64,000 bases of DNA, taken from positions 2,982,501 to 3,046,500 of the forward strand of contig NZ_JAPEMI010000001.1 of assembly GCF_026342835.1 (NCBI RefSeq), written 5' to 3'. Within the stretch, counting starts at the first letter, position 1, and every line of letters starts with the position of its first letter. A program made the translations under genes and the position numbers. Shown piece by piece: positions 1 through 8,317 of the stretch. The stretch comes from Streptomyces sp. NBC_00154. GTDB lineage: Bacteria; Actinomycetota; Actinomycetes; Streptomycetales; Streptomycetaceae. The notes beneath the pieces are model-generated. The model searched no databases. It saw only the letters and a program-made list of their open reading frames with translations, and had not been told where the DNA came from.

Positions 1-69
1 GAGCTGGCAGCCGCCAAGGCCGACAGGGACACCCGGCTGAAGAACGCACGCCGCGTCATCTCCTCGTAG
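1..69 (+). CDS. C-terminal end of an unidentified protein (partial)
   Basis: Only the last 22 codons are visible, reading ELAAAKADRDTRLKNARRVISS and then TAG at 67-69. The frame is open to the window edge. The charged, helical tail resembles in style the C-terminus of the lipoprotein that starts 25 bp downstream, so this could be a paralogue in the same operon. That is inference from a short fragment, and the product cannot be named. Confidence 0.55.
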   Translation, partial: ELAAAKADRDTRLKNARRVISS

Positions 70-94
70 ACCACCCCGTAATGGAGCAGCCACG

Positions 95-1063
95 ATGAAC
101 CTCCCCTCCGCCCGCCCGGCCTGCCTCCGGCTGGCCGTTCCCGCGCTGGCCCTCGTCGCCGTCACCGCCGTCGCGGGCTGCGGCGGCCAGTCCGACGACG
201 ACTCCGCCGCGCCCGGCACCGGCGGCAAGGGCTCCACCGCTCAGGGCGGGACGGGCGCCTGGGAACCCCTGCCGCTCACCGCCTACATCCAGAACTCCGA
301 CGACGACGCCCGAACCATTCAGCGGGCCACCAACCTGCTCATGGTGTCCTGCATGAAGCGGTACGGCTTCGACTACCGCGCGCAGCCCGAGGTGGTGGAG
401 GCCAAGCCGGCCCGCGACTCGGAGTACCGGCAGTTACCTGCCGCGCAGGCCGCCTCATACGGCTACCGCTCCCCGGCCGCGGCCGACGCGGCCGCCCAGG
501 AGACGGGCGACGACGGCAAGACCGGCTCCGCGGCGGAGGAAGCCGTGCGCATCGGCACCGGCGCCGCCACCGTCGGCGGCAAAGCCGTACCCGACGGCGG
601 CTGCAAGGGCGAGGTGTCCCGGACGATGGCGAAGGGCCTGCCCGAGCTCCCCGTTCCCAGCCCGGTCGACGAGGCGGCGAACGCCGCCGCGCAGAAGGCG
701 CAGGCCGACGGCTCGCTGACCACGGCCGTCGGCAAGTGGAGTGCCTGCATGAAGGAGCAGGGCTTCGTCTTCTCCCAGCCGCAGGACCCGCTCGCCCAGT
801 TCTCCGGCAAGAGCGGCCGCGACAGCGGCGGCAGCCCCGACGGCGGCGACCGGGTCGCGGCGACCGCGACCGACGAGGAGAAGAAGGTCGCCGTCGCCGA
901 CAGTGCCTGCAACAAGAAGTCCTCGCTCGAACAGACCTGGTACACGGTCACCAAGCCTCTCCAGCAGGCCGAGATCGACCGGCGGGCCGAGGAGTTCAAG
1001 CTCGTGGAGGAATGGAACCAGGGGTACGTGAAGAACGCCCAGAAGGCCCTCGCCAAGAACTGA
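95..1063 (+). CDS. Putative secreted lipoprotein with two CMKxxGF motifs; contains a TTA codon
   Basis: A 322-residue protein with a lipoprotein signal peptide: a hydrophobic stretch at about 11-27 and a lipobox ending AVAGC, with Cys29 as the lipidation site. The mature part begins with a Gly/Ser/Asp-rich linker and has four cysteines (about C86, C170, C218, C272). Two lie in a repeated motif, CMKRYGFDY near 86 and CMKEQGFVF near 218, suggesting a duplicated unit with disulfides outside the membrane. I do not recognise the family. Its stop TGA overlaps the ATG of the next gene by one base, so it is probably co-expressed with the adaptor and MacB-like transporter behind it and may be a substrate-binding or accessory component. 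Leu114 is encoded by TTA (434-436), the rare codon read by the bldA tRNA in Streptomyces, so translation may be restricted to late growth or development. Confidence 0.85.
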   Translation: MNLPSARPACLRLAVPALALVAVTAVAGCGGQSDDDSAAPGTGGKGSTAQGGTGAWEPLPLTAYIQNSDDDARTIQRATNLLMVSCMKRYGFDYRAQPEVVEAKPARDSEYRQLPAAQAASYGYRSPAAADAAAQETGDDGKTGSAAEEAVRIGTGAATVGGKAVPDGGCKGEVSRTMAKGLPELPVPSPVDEAANAAAQKAQADGSLTTAVGKWSACMKEQGFVFSQPQDPLAQFSGKSGRDSGGSPDGGDRVAATATDEEKKVAVADSACNKKSSLEQTWYTVTKPLQQAEIDRRAEEFKLVEEWNQGYVKNAQKALAKN

Positions 1064-2673
1064 TGAACAGTCAGGACGAGTACATGAATGAGGACCCGCA
1101 GCTGCTGGACGACGAGACCGAAGCGGGCGCGGGCCTGTCCCGTGCCCGCCGCTGGGTGATCGCCGTGGCCGTCGGAGCCGTGGTCCTCACCGGTACGGGC
1201 GTCGGGGCCTCGCTGCTCATCAAGTCGCCCGCGCAGGCCGCGGCCGACTCGGCGCCGCCGCCTGCCGATGTGTTGACCGCACCGGTCGACAAGCGCGTAC
1301 TGCGGTCCTCGGTGATCCTGCGCGGCACGGTCGTCGCCGGACAGAGTCTGGATGTCACCCCCGTCGCGGCCGGAGTGGGCGACGGCGGCACCACGCCGAC
1401 CGTGACCAAGACCCCGCTGAAGGCGGGCGACACCGTCCTGGCCGGCAAGCCCCTCATCGAGGTGTCGGGGCGTCCGGTCATCGCTCTCCCGGGGGCGCTT
1501 CCCGTCTACCGTGACCTCAAGCCGGGGGCCGAGGGCGACGACGTGACCCAGCTCCAGCGGGCCCTCGCCGGCCTCGGACACGGAACCGCTCCCGACCCCT
1601 CGGGGACGTACGGCCCGGGCACGAAGGGAGCCGTGAGCAAGCTCTACGCCTCGCTCGGATACGACCCCGCCGTGGCGGGCGGCGACGACGGGGAGGGGCT
1701 GAAGGCGGCCGAGCAGCTGGTGAAGTCCCAGGAACGTGCGGTCGAGGACGCGCAGGACGCGCTGGACACGGCGCAGGCCGCGGAGGGGGCGTCGGAGGCT
1801 TCAGGGACGTCGGGTGGCGCGGGTTCGTCGGATGACGCCGGTGCCCCGGGCACCTCGGGCGCCGCGGACGGCGCAGCGGCAGCCGGCGGGCGGGCCGGCG
1901 GAAGCGGCGGCAGCGGGCTGAAGGAACTGCGGAAGAACCTGACCCGCTCCCAGCAGGACCTCGCCGACGCCCGGACCGCCCTGGCCGCGGTGCAAGCCGC
2001 CGACGGTCCCATGCTGCCCGCATCCGAAGTGGTGTTCCTGGAGAAGTTTCCGGCCCGGGTGGACAGCGTCTCGGCTCACGTCGGCAGCCAGGTGTCCGGC
2101 CCGGTGATGAAGGTGTCCGCCGGTGCACTCGTCGTCCACGGCTACCTCCAGGCCCATCAGAAGGGTCTGATCAGGGAGGGTCAGAAGGTGGATGTGCTGT
2201 CCGAGATCACCGGTGCACAGGCAGCCGCCCGGGTGCAGTCGGTGGCCGGCAGTCCGACCGTCCAGCAGTCCGGTTCCTCGGGCCAGGGCGGCGAACAGAC
2301 CGGCGCGCAGGCACCTGCCACAGGCGGCGGGTCCGGGTACCTCATGGTGGTCAGGCCCGACCGGAAGCTCCCCGCGGAGCTGGCCGGGCAGGACGTACGG
2401 CTGACCGTGGAGTCCAGCGCGACCGAGGGCAAGGTCCTTGTCGTCCCGGTGAGTGCGGTGTCCGCCGGGGCCGACGGCAGGACGGTCGTCACGGTGGTCA
2501 CCGGCCAGGGCCAGGAGAGCGAACGCCGCCGGGTGTCCGTACGCCCGGGAACCAACGGCGACGGCTTCGTCGAGGTCACCCCGCTCTCCCCCGGCACCCT
2601 CCGCGAGGGCGACCGCGTCCTGACCGGGCTCAAACAGCCGGACGGCAGCGGCGGCGAGGGGGCCACGCCATGA
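1063..2673 (+). CDS. Membrane-anchored periplasmic-adaptor-like protein with peptidoglycan-binding domain
   Basis: This 536-residue product has a short cytoplasmic N-terminus, one transmembrane helix at about 31-53, and a large extracytoplasmic part. Residues about 150-195 form a peptidoglycan-binding-1 domain (DLKPGAEGDDVTQLQRALAGLG). A coiled coil follows, split by a Gly/Ser/Ala-rich insert. The C-terminal half has the beta-barrel character of HlyD/MacA-type adaptors. It lies directly before a MacB-type ATPase and permease, with its last four bases (ATGA) overlapping the ATPase start. It probably links the transporter to the cell wall. The ATG at 1063 sits in the stop of the lipoprotein gene; an alternative ATG is at 1084. 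The role is inferred from architecture and context; no substrate is indicated. Confidence 0.85.
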   Translation: MNSQDEYMNEDPQLLDDETEAGAGLSRARRWVIAVAVGAVVLTGTGVGASLLIKSPAQAAADSAPPPADVLTAPVDKRVLRSSVILRGTVVAGQSLDVTPVAAGVGDGGTTPTVTKTPLKAGDTVLAGKPLIEVSGRPVIALPGALPVYRDLKPGAEGDDVTQLQRALAGLGHGTAPDPSGTYGPGTKGAVSKLYASLGYDPAVAGGDDGEGLKAAEQLVKSQERAVEDAQDALDTAQAAEGASEASGTSGGAGSSDDAGAPGTSGAADGAAAAGGRAGGSGGSGLKELRKNLTRSQQDLADARTALAAVQAADGPMLPASEVVFLEKFPARVDSVSAHVGSQVSGPVMKVSAGALVVHGYLQAHQKGLIREGQKVDVLSEITGAQAAARVQSVAGSPTVQQSGSSGQGGEQTGAQAPATGGGSGYLMVVRPDRKLPAELAGQDVRLTVESSATEGKVLVVPVSAVSAGADGRTVVTVVTGQGQESERRRVSVRPGTNGDGFVEVTPLSPGTLREGDRVLTGLKQPDGSGGEGATP

Positions 2674-3386
2674 CCGGTATCGAGGGGGAGGCCGGCACCC
2701 CCGACACCCCGGTGATCGAATTCCGCCGGGTCGCGCTCACCTACCCCGGCCCGCCCCCGGTGCACGCCTTCCGGCCCTGCGACCTCACCGTCCACCGGGG
2801 CGACTTCATGACGGTCGTCGGCCCGTCCGGGTCCGGCAAGTCCACGTTCCTCAACATCGTGGGTCTGCTCGACGCCCCGACCGCCGGCACCTATCTGCTG
2901 GACGGCATCGAGACCGGGGCGCTCGGCGATGCCGACCGGACCGCGTTGCGCGGCCGGCGCATCGGCTTCGTCTTCCAGGCATTCCATCTGATGCCGCACC
3001 GAAGCGCGCTGGAGAACGTGATCCTGGCGATGGTCTACTGCGGCGTCCCGCGCATCGAACGCCCCGACCGGGCCCGCGCCGCACTCCAGCGGGTCGGGCT
3101 CGGCCACCGGGTGCACGCGTTGCCCAGCCGGATGTCCGGCGGTGAGCGCCAGCGCGTCGCCATCGCTCGCGCCCTGGTGGCCCGGCCCTCCCTGCTGCTG
3201 TGCGACGAACCGACCGGCAATCTCGACTCCGTCAACGCCGGCACCGTGCTCCGGCTGCTGGAGGAGCTGCACACCGAAGGCATGACGATCGTGCTGATCA
3301 CCCATGACGCGGAGGTCGCCGCCCGCGGTCTGCGCACGGTCGCCATCCGCGACGGAGTGCTCCGCGAGCAGGTGACCGTCGCGTGA
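2670..3386 (+). CDS. ABC transporter ATP-binding protein, MacB/LolD type
   Basis: A 238-residue ATPase of the lipoprotein/peptide-export class. Visible motifs are Walker A GPSGSGKS (51-58), a Q-loop in VFQAFHL, the signature MSGGE (155-159), Walker B LLLCDEP with Asp-Glu at 179-180, and the switch His in LITHDAE. It would energise the permease encoded next, from the cytoplasmic face. ATGA and GTGA overlaps on both sides show tight translational coupling within the adaptor-ATPase-permease unit. Families of this kind export peptides, lipids or act on the envelope; which one applies is unknown. Confidence 0.95.
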   Translation: MTGIEGEAGTPDTPVIEFRRVALTYPGPPPVHAFRPCDLTVHRGDFMTVVGPSGSGKSTFLNIVGLLDAPTAGTYLLDGIETGALGDADRTALRGRRIGFVFQAFHLMPHRSALENVILAMVYCGVPRIERPDRARAALQRVGLGHRVHALPSRMSGGERQRVAIARALVARPSLLLCDEPTGNLDSVNAGTVLRLLEELHTEGMTIVLITHDAEVAARGLRTVAIRDGVLREQVTVA

Positions 3387-4675
3387 GTGACCGCCGCACG
3401 GGAGCCCGCCGCACAAGCGCCGCTCTCATGAGTGCCCTTCGCAGGAAGCGCACCCGCACTCCCCGCATCACGCCCTCCTCCTTCTCACCCCGCGACCTGC
3501 TCTCCGAAGCTCTCGCCGGAGTGCTCCAGCGGCCCGCCCGCTCGGTGCTCACCGCCCTCGGAACCGTCCTGGGGGTGGGCACGTTCGTCGCCGTGCTCGG
3601 ACTGACGGCGACGGCCTCCTCGCAGATCGACTCCCGGTTCAGCCTGCTCACCGCGACCGAGGTGACCGTGGGGGACGTGGCACGCGAGAAGGACGAGTTC
3701 GCCGGGCCGGCCTTCCCCGACGACGCGGGACCCCGCGTGGAGAAGCTCGGCGGCGTACGCCACGCAGGCGTGTTCTGGCCGGTACGCCCCACCGGCGGCA
3801 GCCCGGACGTCCGGTCCTCACCGGTCGGGGACTCCACCGGTCAGAAGATCGATGTGGTCGCCGCGTCACCCGGCGCCGTGCAGGCGGCCGAACCGCGGCT
3901 CTCCCAGGGACGGCTGTACGACACGTACCACGCGGCCGACGGTCTGCAGGTCGCCGTCGTCAGCAGGGGAATCGCCGCCCGGCTCGGCATCAGCACGCTC
4001 GAGACGGCGCCCGCCGTGTTCATCGACGACCAGCCGTTCACAGTGATCGGCATCATCGACGATGTGCGGCGCAAGCCCGAGGTACTGATGTCCGTCATCG
4101 TCCCGGACACCGCGGCCCGCAGACTGTGGGGTCCGCCCACCGAAGGGGCGCAGATGCTGATCGCCACCGACGTGGGGGCCGCACGGCAGATCGCGTCGGA
4201 GGTGCCCACCGCGCTGCGCCCCGACCATCCGGAGTACCTCAAGGCCGTACCTCCGCCGGACCCCAGGGCGCTGCGGTCCTCGGTCACCTCCGACCTGGAC
4301 CAGCTCTTTCTGCTGCTCGCGGCGATCTGTCTGGTCATCGGCGCGGTGGGGATCGCCAACACCACACTCGTCGCCGTCCTGGAACGGACCGGTGAGATCG
4401 GGCTGCGCCGGGCACTCGGGGCGCGCGGGCGCCATGTCACGGCCCAGTTCCTCGCCGAGTCGGGCGCGCTGGGAACCCTGGGCGGACTGGTCGGCACCAG
4501 CATCGGCACGATCGCCGTGGTGGCCGTGGCGGTGGTCCGCGACTGGACGCCGGTGGTGCACACCGCCACGGTCGCCGCCGCACCGGCGATCGGGCTGCTC
4601 ACCGGGGTACTGGCCGGGATCTACCCGGCCTGGCGGGCCGCCCGCATCCAGCCGGTGGAGGCCCTCCGGCGCTGA
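3383..4675 (+). CDS. ABC transporter permease, MacB/FtsX type
   Basis: A 430-residue membrane protein with the MacB layout: one N-terminal helix (about 54-76), a large extracytoplasmic MacB_PCD domain (about 80-300), and three C-terminal helices (about 309-331, 359-384 and 395-420). The conserved ERTGEIGLRRALGAR coupling segment lies between the last helices. The start is the GTG overlapping the ATPase stop (GTGA). With the preceding ATPase and adaptor it forms a MacAB-like complex. Because the upstream lipoprotein lies in the same transcription unit, the four products probably act together at the envelope (inference). Confidence 0.93.
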   Translation: MSDRRTGARRTSAALMSALRRKRTRTPRITPSSFSPRDLLSEALAGVLQRPARSVLTALGTVLGVGTFVAVLGLTATASSQIDSRFSLLTATEVTVGDVAREKDEFAGPAFPDDAGPRVEKLGGVRHAGVFWPVRPTGGSPDVRSSPVGDSTGQKIDVVAASPGAVQAAEPRLSQGRLYDTYHAADGLQVAVVSRGIAARLGISTLETAPAVFIDDQPFTVIGIIDDVRRKPEVLMSVIVPDTAARRLWGPPTEGAQMLIATDVGAARQIASEVPTALRPDHPEYLKAVPPPDPRALRSSVTSDLDQLFLLLAAICLVIGAVGIANTTLVAVLERTGEIGLRRALGARGRHVTAQFLAESGALGTLGGLVGTSIGTIAVVAVAVVRDWTPVVHTATVAAAPAIGLLTGVLAGIYPAWRAARIQPVEALRR

Positions 4676-4801
4676 GGGCCGGTGACCGCGCCGACGCCGT
4701 CCCCGGCCGACTGATCCACCTTCCACACATGGTTGTTGCCGGGCCGGGTACGCGATCCGTACACGGTCCGGAGCCTCCGGGCCGCCGAGGAGGCGTGACC
4801 C

Positions 4802-5023
4802 ATGGGACTCGGAGGATTTATCATCCTCATCGCCGTCGGGGCGATACTCACCTTCGCCACCGACTGGCAGATGGACACCGTCAATGTCGACCTGGTCGGC
4901 TGGATCATGATGATCGTCGGCATCATCGGAGTCTTCGTCTACGCGAGCATCGCGCGGCGCCGCCGGATGGTCGTACCGCCCAGCACCACGGTCGTGTCCG
5001 AGGACGAGCGCCACGGAATCTGA
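4802..5023 (+). CDS. DUF6458-type small membrane protein
   Basis: A 73-residue protein beginning MGLGGFIILIAVGAILTFAT, with two transmembrane helices (about 3-18 and 34-53) joined by a short loop containing DWQMDTVNVDL and ending in a basic, hydrophilic tail. This pattern is that of the DUF6458 family common in actinobacteria, whose function is unknown. It stands alone, 126 bp after the permease gene, with GGAGGCG shortly before the ATG. I see no operon partner. Confidence 0.85.
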   Translation: MGLGGFIILIAVGAILTFATDWQMDTVNVDLVGWIMMIVGIIGVFVYASIARRRRMVVPPSTTVVSEDERHGI

Positions 5024-5113
5024 ACCGAATTCCGGCCTCTTTGCTGTTGGCTCACGGCGGTCGGTTCGGCGGGGCCCCCGGGCGGTGATCTCAGTTCTTT
5101 GCCCGGGGGACGA

Positions 5114-5287
5114 GTGACAGTGGAGTTCCACCTGCTCGGTGCGCTGTCCGTAGCCACCGGGTCCGGTGATCTGCCACTCGGCCCCGCCGAGCGCCGCAGT
5201 CTGCTCGCCGCACTGTTCCTGCCCTGCTCACCGGCAACGGTGCGGACGAGTACGCCCGAGCTCCGCAACGGCGCCGACGACTTCTGA
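5114..5287 (+). pseudogene. N-terminal remnant of an AfsR/SARP-type regulator
   Basis: The 57-codon frame starts VTVEFHLLGALSV and continues into LPLGPAERRSLLAALFL. This is the opening beta-strand and helix of the winged-helix domain of SARP/AfsR regulators, which normally read EFGLLGPLxV...GxxKxRxLLAxLLL. After about 40 residues the similarity stops and the frame ends at TGA 5285-5287, so the rest of the DNA-binding domain and the BTAD domain are missing. The next gene ends only 14 bp away on the opposite strand. It is probably a decayed regulator fragment; a short functional peptide cannot be excluded. An upstream TTG at 5099 is in frame. Confidence 0.6.
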
Positions 5288-5300
5288 GCCGGTCGGCCCG

Positions 5301-7118
5301 TCAGGCCTGCTCGTCCATTCCGGCGAGCACCAGCGGCAGCCGCGCCGTCCCCTGCACGCTCACGCGGACGGGGACACCCCAGTCCTGCTGGTGGACGTGG
5401 CAGGCCGGGTACTCGTTCTCCGGGTCGTCGTCACAGGACGCCGCCATCGCGGACACATGCAGGACGCCTTCGGTGACGCCGTCGGCCAGGACCAGGTCGC
5501 GGAAGAGATCTGTGCCGGGGCCGGCGCCCTCCGCCAACAGCTCGGGCGGGGTCGACGAGACCAGCAGCCGGGTCGAGGGACCGTACCGGGTGTCCAGCTT
5601 CTGACCGGCGGGCGCCTGGAAGACCACGTCCAGCCGGAGCGTGCCGGGGGCGATCTCGGTGGCCGCGCGCTGAGTGCGGTGCGCCTGGTCGGCGACCCGT
5701 ACGGCCTCCTCGGGCAGCCGCAGCCGGGTCAGCCGGTGCCGGGCGGACTCGACGACGACGAGATCGCCGTCGACCAGCACGGCATCGCTCGGCTCGCGCA
5801 GATCCGTGGCCAGCGTGGTGACCTCGCGGGTGGCGGGGTCGTAACGGCGCAGGGCGTGGTTGTACGTGTCGCTGACGGCGACGGACCCGTCGGGCAACGC
5901 GGTCACGCCCAGCGGGTGCTGGAAGAGCGCCTGGTCGGCGGCGCCGTCGCGGTGACCGAAGTCGAAGAGGCCGGTGCCGACGGCCGTGTGCACGGTCCCG
6001 TCCCGGTCCACGTACCGCAGCGCGGACGTCTCCGAGTCGGCGACCCAGAGCCGGTCGCCGTCGGCCGAAGCGGCAAGTCCGGACGGCTGGGCGAACCAGG
6101 CCTCGTCGGCCGGACCGTCGACAAGTCCCTCGTTGGTCGTGCCCGCGGCGACCTGCACGGTTCCGGACCCGGGGTCGTACGACCACAGTTGGTGGACGCC
6201 GGCCATGGCGATCCACAGCCGGTCGGCGAACCAGGCGACGTCCCACGGGGAGGAGAGGTCGACCTCTCGCGCCGGGCCGGACGTCGGGGAGCCCTGCCAC
6301 CACTGGCGGCCGGTGCCCGCGAGGGTCGTCGTCACCCCGGTCGTGAGGTCGAGGGCGCGGATGGCGTGGTTGACGGTGTCGGCGACGGCGATCCGGCCGT
6401 CGGGCAGCACGGCGAGCCCCTGCGGCTCACTGAACCGGACCTCGTCGGGCCCGCCGTCCGCGAGCCCGCGGTCCCCCGTGCCGAAGTGACGGCGGACCGT
6501 CTCGCCGTCCCGTTCGATCTCGACGAGGCGGTGCCGGGTGGTGTCGGAGACGAGGAAGCCGCCGTCCGGCAGCAGCAGGGCCTTGCCGGGGAAGCGCAGA
6601 TGCGTGGCGACGGGCTCTGGCGCCACGTACGGGCCGTCGCCGCGGCGCAGCGTGCCCTTCGCGGCGTGCTCGGCCTCCAGCTCCTCGACGAGCTTCTCGA
6701 TGGCGTGCGCATGGCCCTCACCGGCGTGCTGGGCGACGACATAGCCCTCGGGGTCGATGACGACCAGTGTCGGCCAGGCGCGTACGGCGTACTGCTTCCA
6801 GGTGGCGAGCTCGGGGTCGTCGAGGACGGGATGGTGGACCTCGTACCGCTCGACGGCGTCGACGACGGCCTGGTGCTCGGCCTCGTGGACGAACTTCGGC
6901 GAATGGACACCGATGATCACCACGGTGTCGCGATGCTTCTCCTCCAGCTCGCGCAGCTCATCGAGGACATGCAGACAGTTCACACAGCAGAACGTCCAAA
7001 AATCCAGAATGACGATGCGTCCTCGCAGGTCAGCGAGGGTGTATTGCTGGTCGCCGGTATTGAGCCAGCCACCCTTGCCGACCAGCTCGGGGGCCCTGAC
7101 GCGCGCACGTGTTGCCAT
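5301..7118 (-). CDS. Thioredoxin-like domain/NHL-repeat protein
   Basis: The 605-residue product has an N-terminal thioredoxin/TlpA-like domain (about 1-150) with the motif WTFCCVNC, giving a redox-type CxxC at C45 and C48. A six-bladed NHL beta-propeller follows (about 160-480, repeats such as FSEPQGLAVLPDGRIAVADT), then a C-terminal beta domain. No signal peptide is seen, so it is probably cytoplasmic. Related NHL-repeat thioredoxin proteins are widespread, with no settled reaction. I chose ATG 7118 (MATRARVRAP); GTG 7136 and ATG 7133 are also in frame. It is monocistronic, with a parS site in the gap upstream. Confidence 0.88.
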   Translation of the reverse strand: MATRARVRAPELVGKGGWLNTGDQQYTLADLRGRIVILDFWTFCCVNCLHVLDELRELEEKHRDTVVIIGVHSPKFVHEAEHQAVVDAVERYEVHHPVLDDPELATWKQYAVRAWPTLVVIDPEGYVVAQHAGEGHAHAIEKLVEELEAEHAAKGTLRRGDGPYVAPEPVATHLRFPGKALLLPDGGFLVSDTTRHRLVEIERDGETVRRHFGTGDRGLADGGPDEVRFSEPQGLAVLPDGRIAVADTVNHAIRALDLTTGVTTTLAGTGRQWWQGSPTSGPAREVDLSSPWDVAWFADRLWIAMAGVHQLWSYDPGSGTVQVAAGTTNEGLVDGPADEAWFAQPSGLAASADGDRLWVADSETSALRYVDRDGTVHTAVGTGLFDFGHRDGAADQALFQHPLGVTALPDGSVAVSDTYNHALRRYDPATREVTTLATDLREPSDAVLVDGDLVVVESARHRLTRLRLPEEAVRVADQAHRTQRAATEIAPGTLRLDVVFQAPAGQKLDTRYGPSTRLLVSSTPPELLAEGAGPGTDLFRDLVLADGVTEGVLHVSAMAASCDDDPENEYPACHVHQQDWGVPVRVSVQGTARLPLVLAGMDEQA

Positions 7119-7228
7119 GTGGACAGTCAACATCACCGTCGTGCGTCCGCATTCCGGAGGGTCTCAGGCATGGCGGACGACCCAGACGTCCCAGCCGTCC
7201 CAGCCGTCCAAGGGAGTCCCACCGGGAC

Positions 7229-7242
7229 GTTTCACGTGAAAC
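7229..7242. other. parS site (ParB-binding), perfect 14-bp palindrome
   Basis: The sequence GTTTCACGTGAAAC is the exact Streptomyces parS consensus bound by ParB during chromosome segregation. It lies in the 215-bp space between the NHL gene and the nitrilase-family gene. It is one of three perfect copies in this window. Confidence 0.93.
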
Positions 7243-7333
7243 CGGGCCCCGCCCGACGCTGGGGCGAGGCCCGGTCCGACGGATACGTCAGCGGATACCC
7301 GACGGTGGTGCGATTTCCGGTCCGACCGATGCG

Positions 7334-8134
7334 TCAGCGACCGCTCGACGGCGGGGCAAGACCCAGCCGCCGGTCCTTGAGCGCCGGGAACTGCTCCCGC
7401 GTGGCGGTGACCCCGGCCGGGTCGAACTCCACGGTGAGCACCTCCTCGTCCGCGCCCGCCTCGGCGAGCACCTCGCCCCACGGGTCGACGGCGATGCTGT
7501 GCCCGGCCTGCTCCACCCCGGCGTGGGTGCCCGCGGTGCCGACGGCCAGGACGTACGCCTGGTTCTCGACGGCGCGCGCCTGGGCCAGCAGCGTCCAGTG
7601 GGCGCGGCGCCGCTCCGGCCAGCCCGCCGGGACGACGAGCGTCTGCGCGCCCGCGTCGACAAGGCCGCGGAACAGTTCGGGGAAGCGCAGGTCGTAGCAG
7701 GTGGCCAGGCCGAGCGTGGTCTGCGGCAGGGTGACCGTCACGAGGTCCTCACCGGCGCCCATCATCACCGCCTCGCCCTTGTCGAAGCCGAAGCGGTGGA
7801 TCTTGCGGTAGGCGGCTGCCCGCTCGCCCTCCGGGGTGAAGACCAGCGAGGTGTTGTAGAGCGTGCCGTCGTCGGCACGCTCCACGAAGGAGCCGGCATG
7901 CAGCCAGACTCCGGCATCGGCCGCGGCCTTCGCCATCAGGTCGTGGGTGGGCCCGCGGAGCGGTTCGGCCTCGTCGGCGAAGGCGGTGTACGCGAACGCG
8001 CCGACCGGCCAGAGTTCGGGGAGGACCACCAGATCGGCGCCACGCTGGTCCGCGACCAACGACGCCACGCGATCCCTACGGGAATTGACGGATTCGTCCG
8101 GGTCTACTGCGATCTGGATGAGGGAGGCGCGCAC
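7334..8134 (-). CDS. Carbon-nitrogen hydrolase (nitrilase superfamily, omega-amidase-like)
   Basis: A 266-residue cytoplasmic hydrolase of the nitrilase superfamily. The Glu-Lys-Cys triad is visible: Glu40 in VVLPELW, Lys111 in YRKIHRF, and the nucleophile Cys146 in TCYDLRFPEL. The CYDLRFPEL context and compact length resemble omega-amidase/Nit2-like and deaminated-glutathione amidase members, which hydrolyse small amides; the precise substrate cannot be read from sequence. It starts ATG 8134 with no overlapping neighbour and diverges from the isomerase-family gene at 8318. Confidence 0.9.
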   Translation of the reverse strand: MRASLIQIAVDPDESVNSRRDRVASLVADQRGADLVVLPELWPVGAFAYTAFADEAEPLRGPTHDLMAKAAADAGVWLHAGSFVERADDGTLYNTSLVFTPEGERAAAYRKIHRFGFDKGEAVMMGAGEDLVTVTLPQTTLGLATCYDLRFPELFRGLVDAGAQTLVVPAGWPERRRAHWTLLAQARAVENQAYVLAVGTAGTHAGVEQAGHSIAVDPWGEVLAEAGADEEVLTVEFDPAGVTATREQFPALKDRRLGLAPPSSGR

Positions 8135-8317
8135 ACTACCACCGTCCTGGCATTCGAGCCGTCAACACGGGCCTACGATCGTCACACGAAAGCACTGCCG
8201 GGGTGCCTGCTCGCAGCGTAACTTAGCGACCGAGCCTCCCACGCAGCCCGCAGCCGCCACCCGCCGACCGCGCCCAGCAGTCCAGCCCATGCACCGCAGA
8301 ACCGCACGAGGGGTCCC

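Noticed and set aside
5166..7697. 843-codon open frame on the + strand
   Set aside because: It lies opposite the NHL/thioredoxin and nitrilase genes, has Arg/Gly-rich shadow composition and no family motifs. The minus-strand genes show clear catalytic residues.
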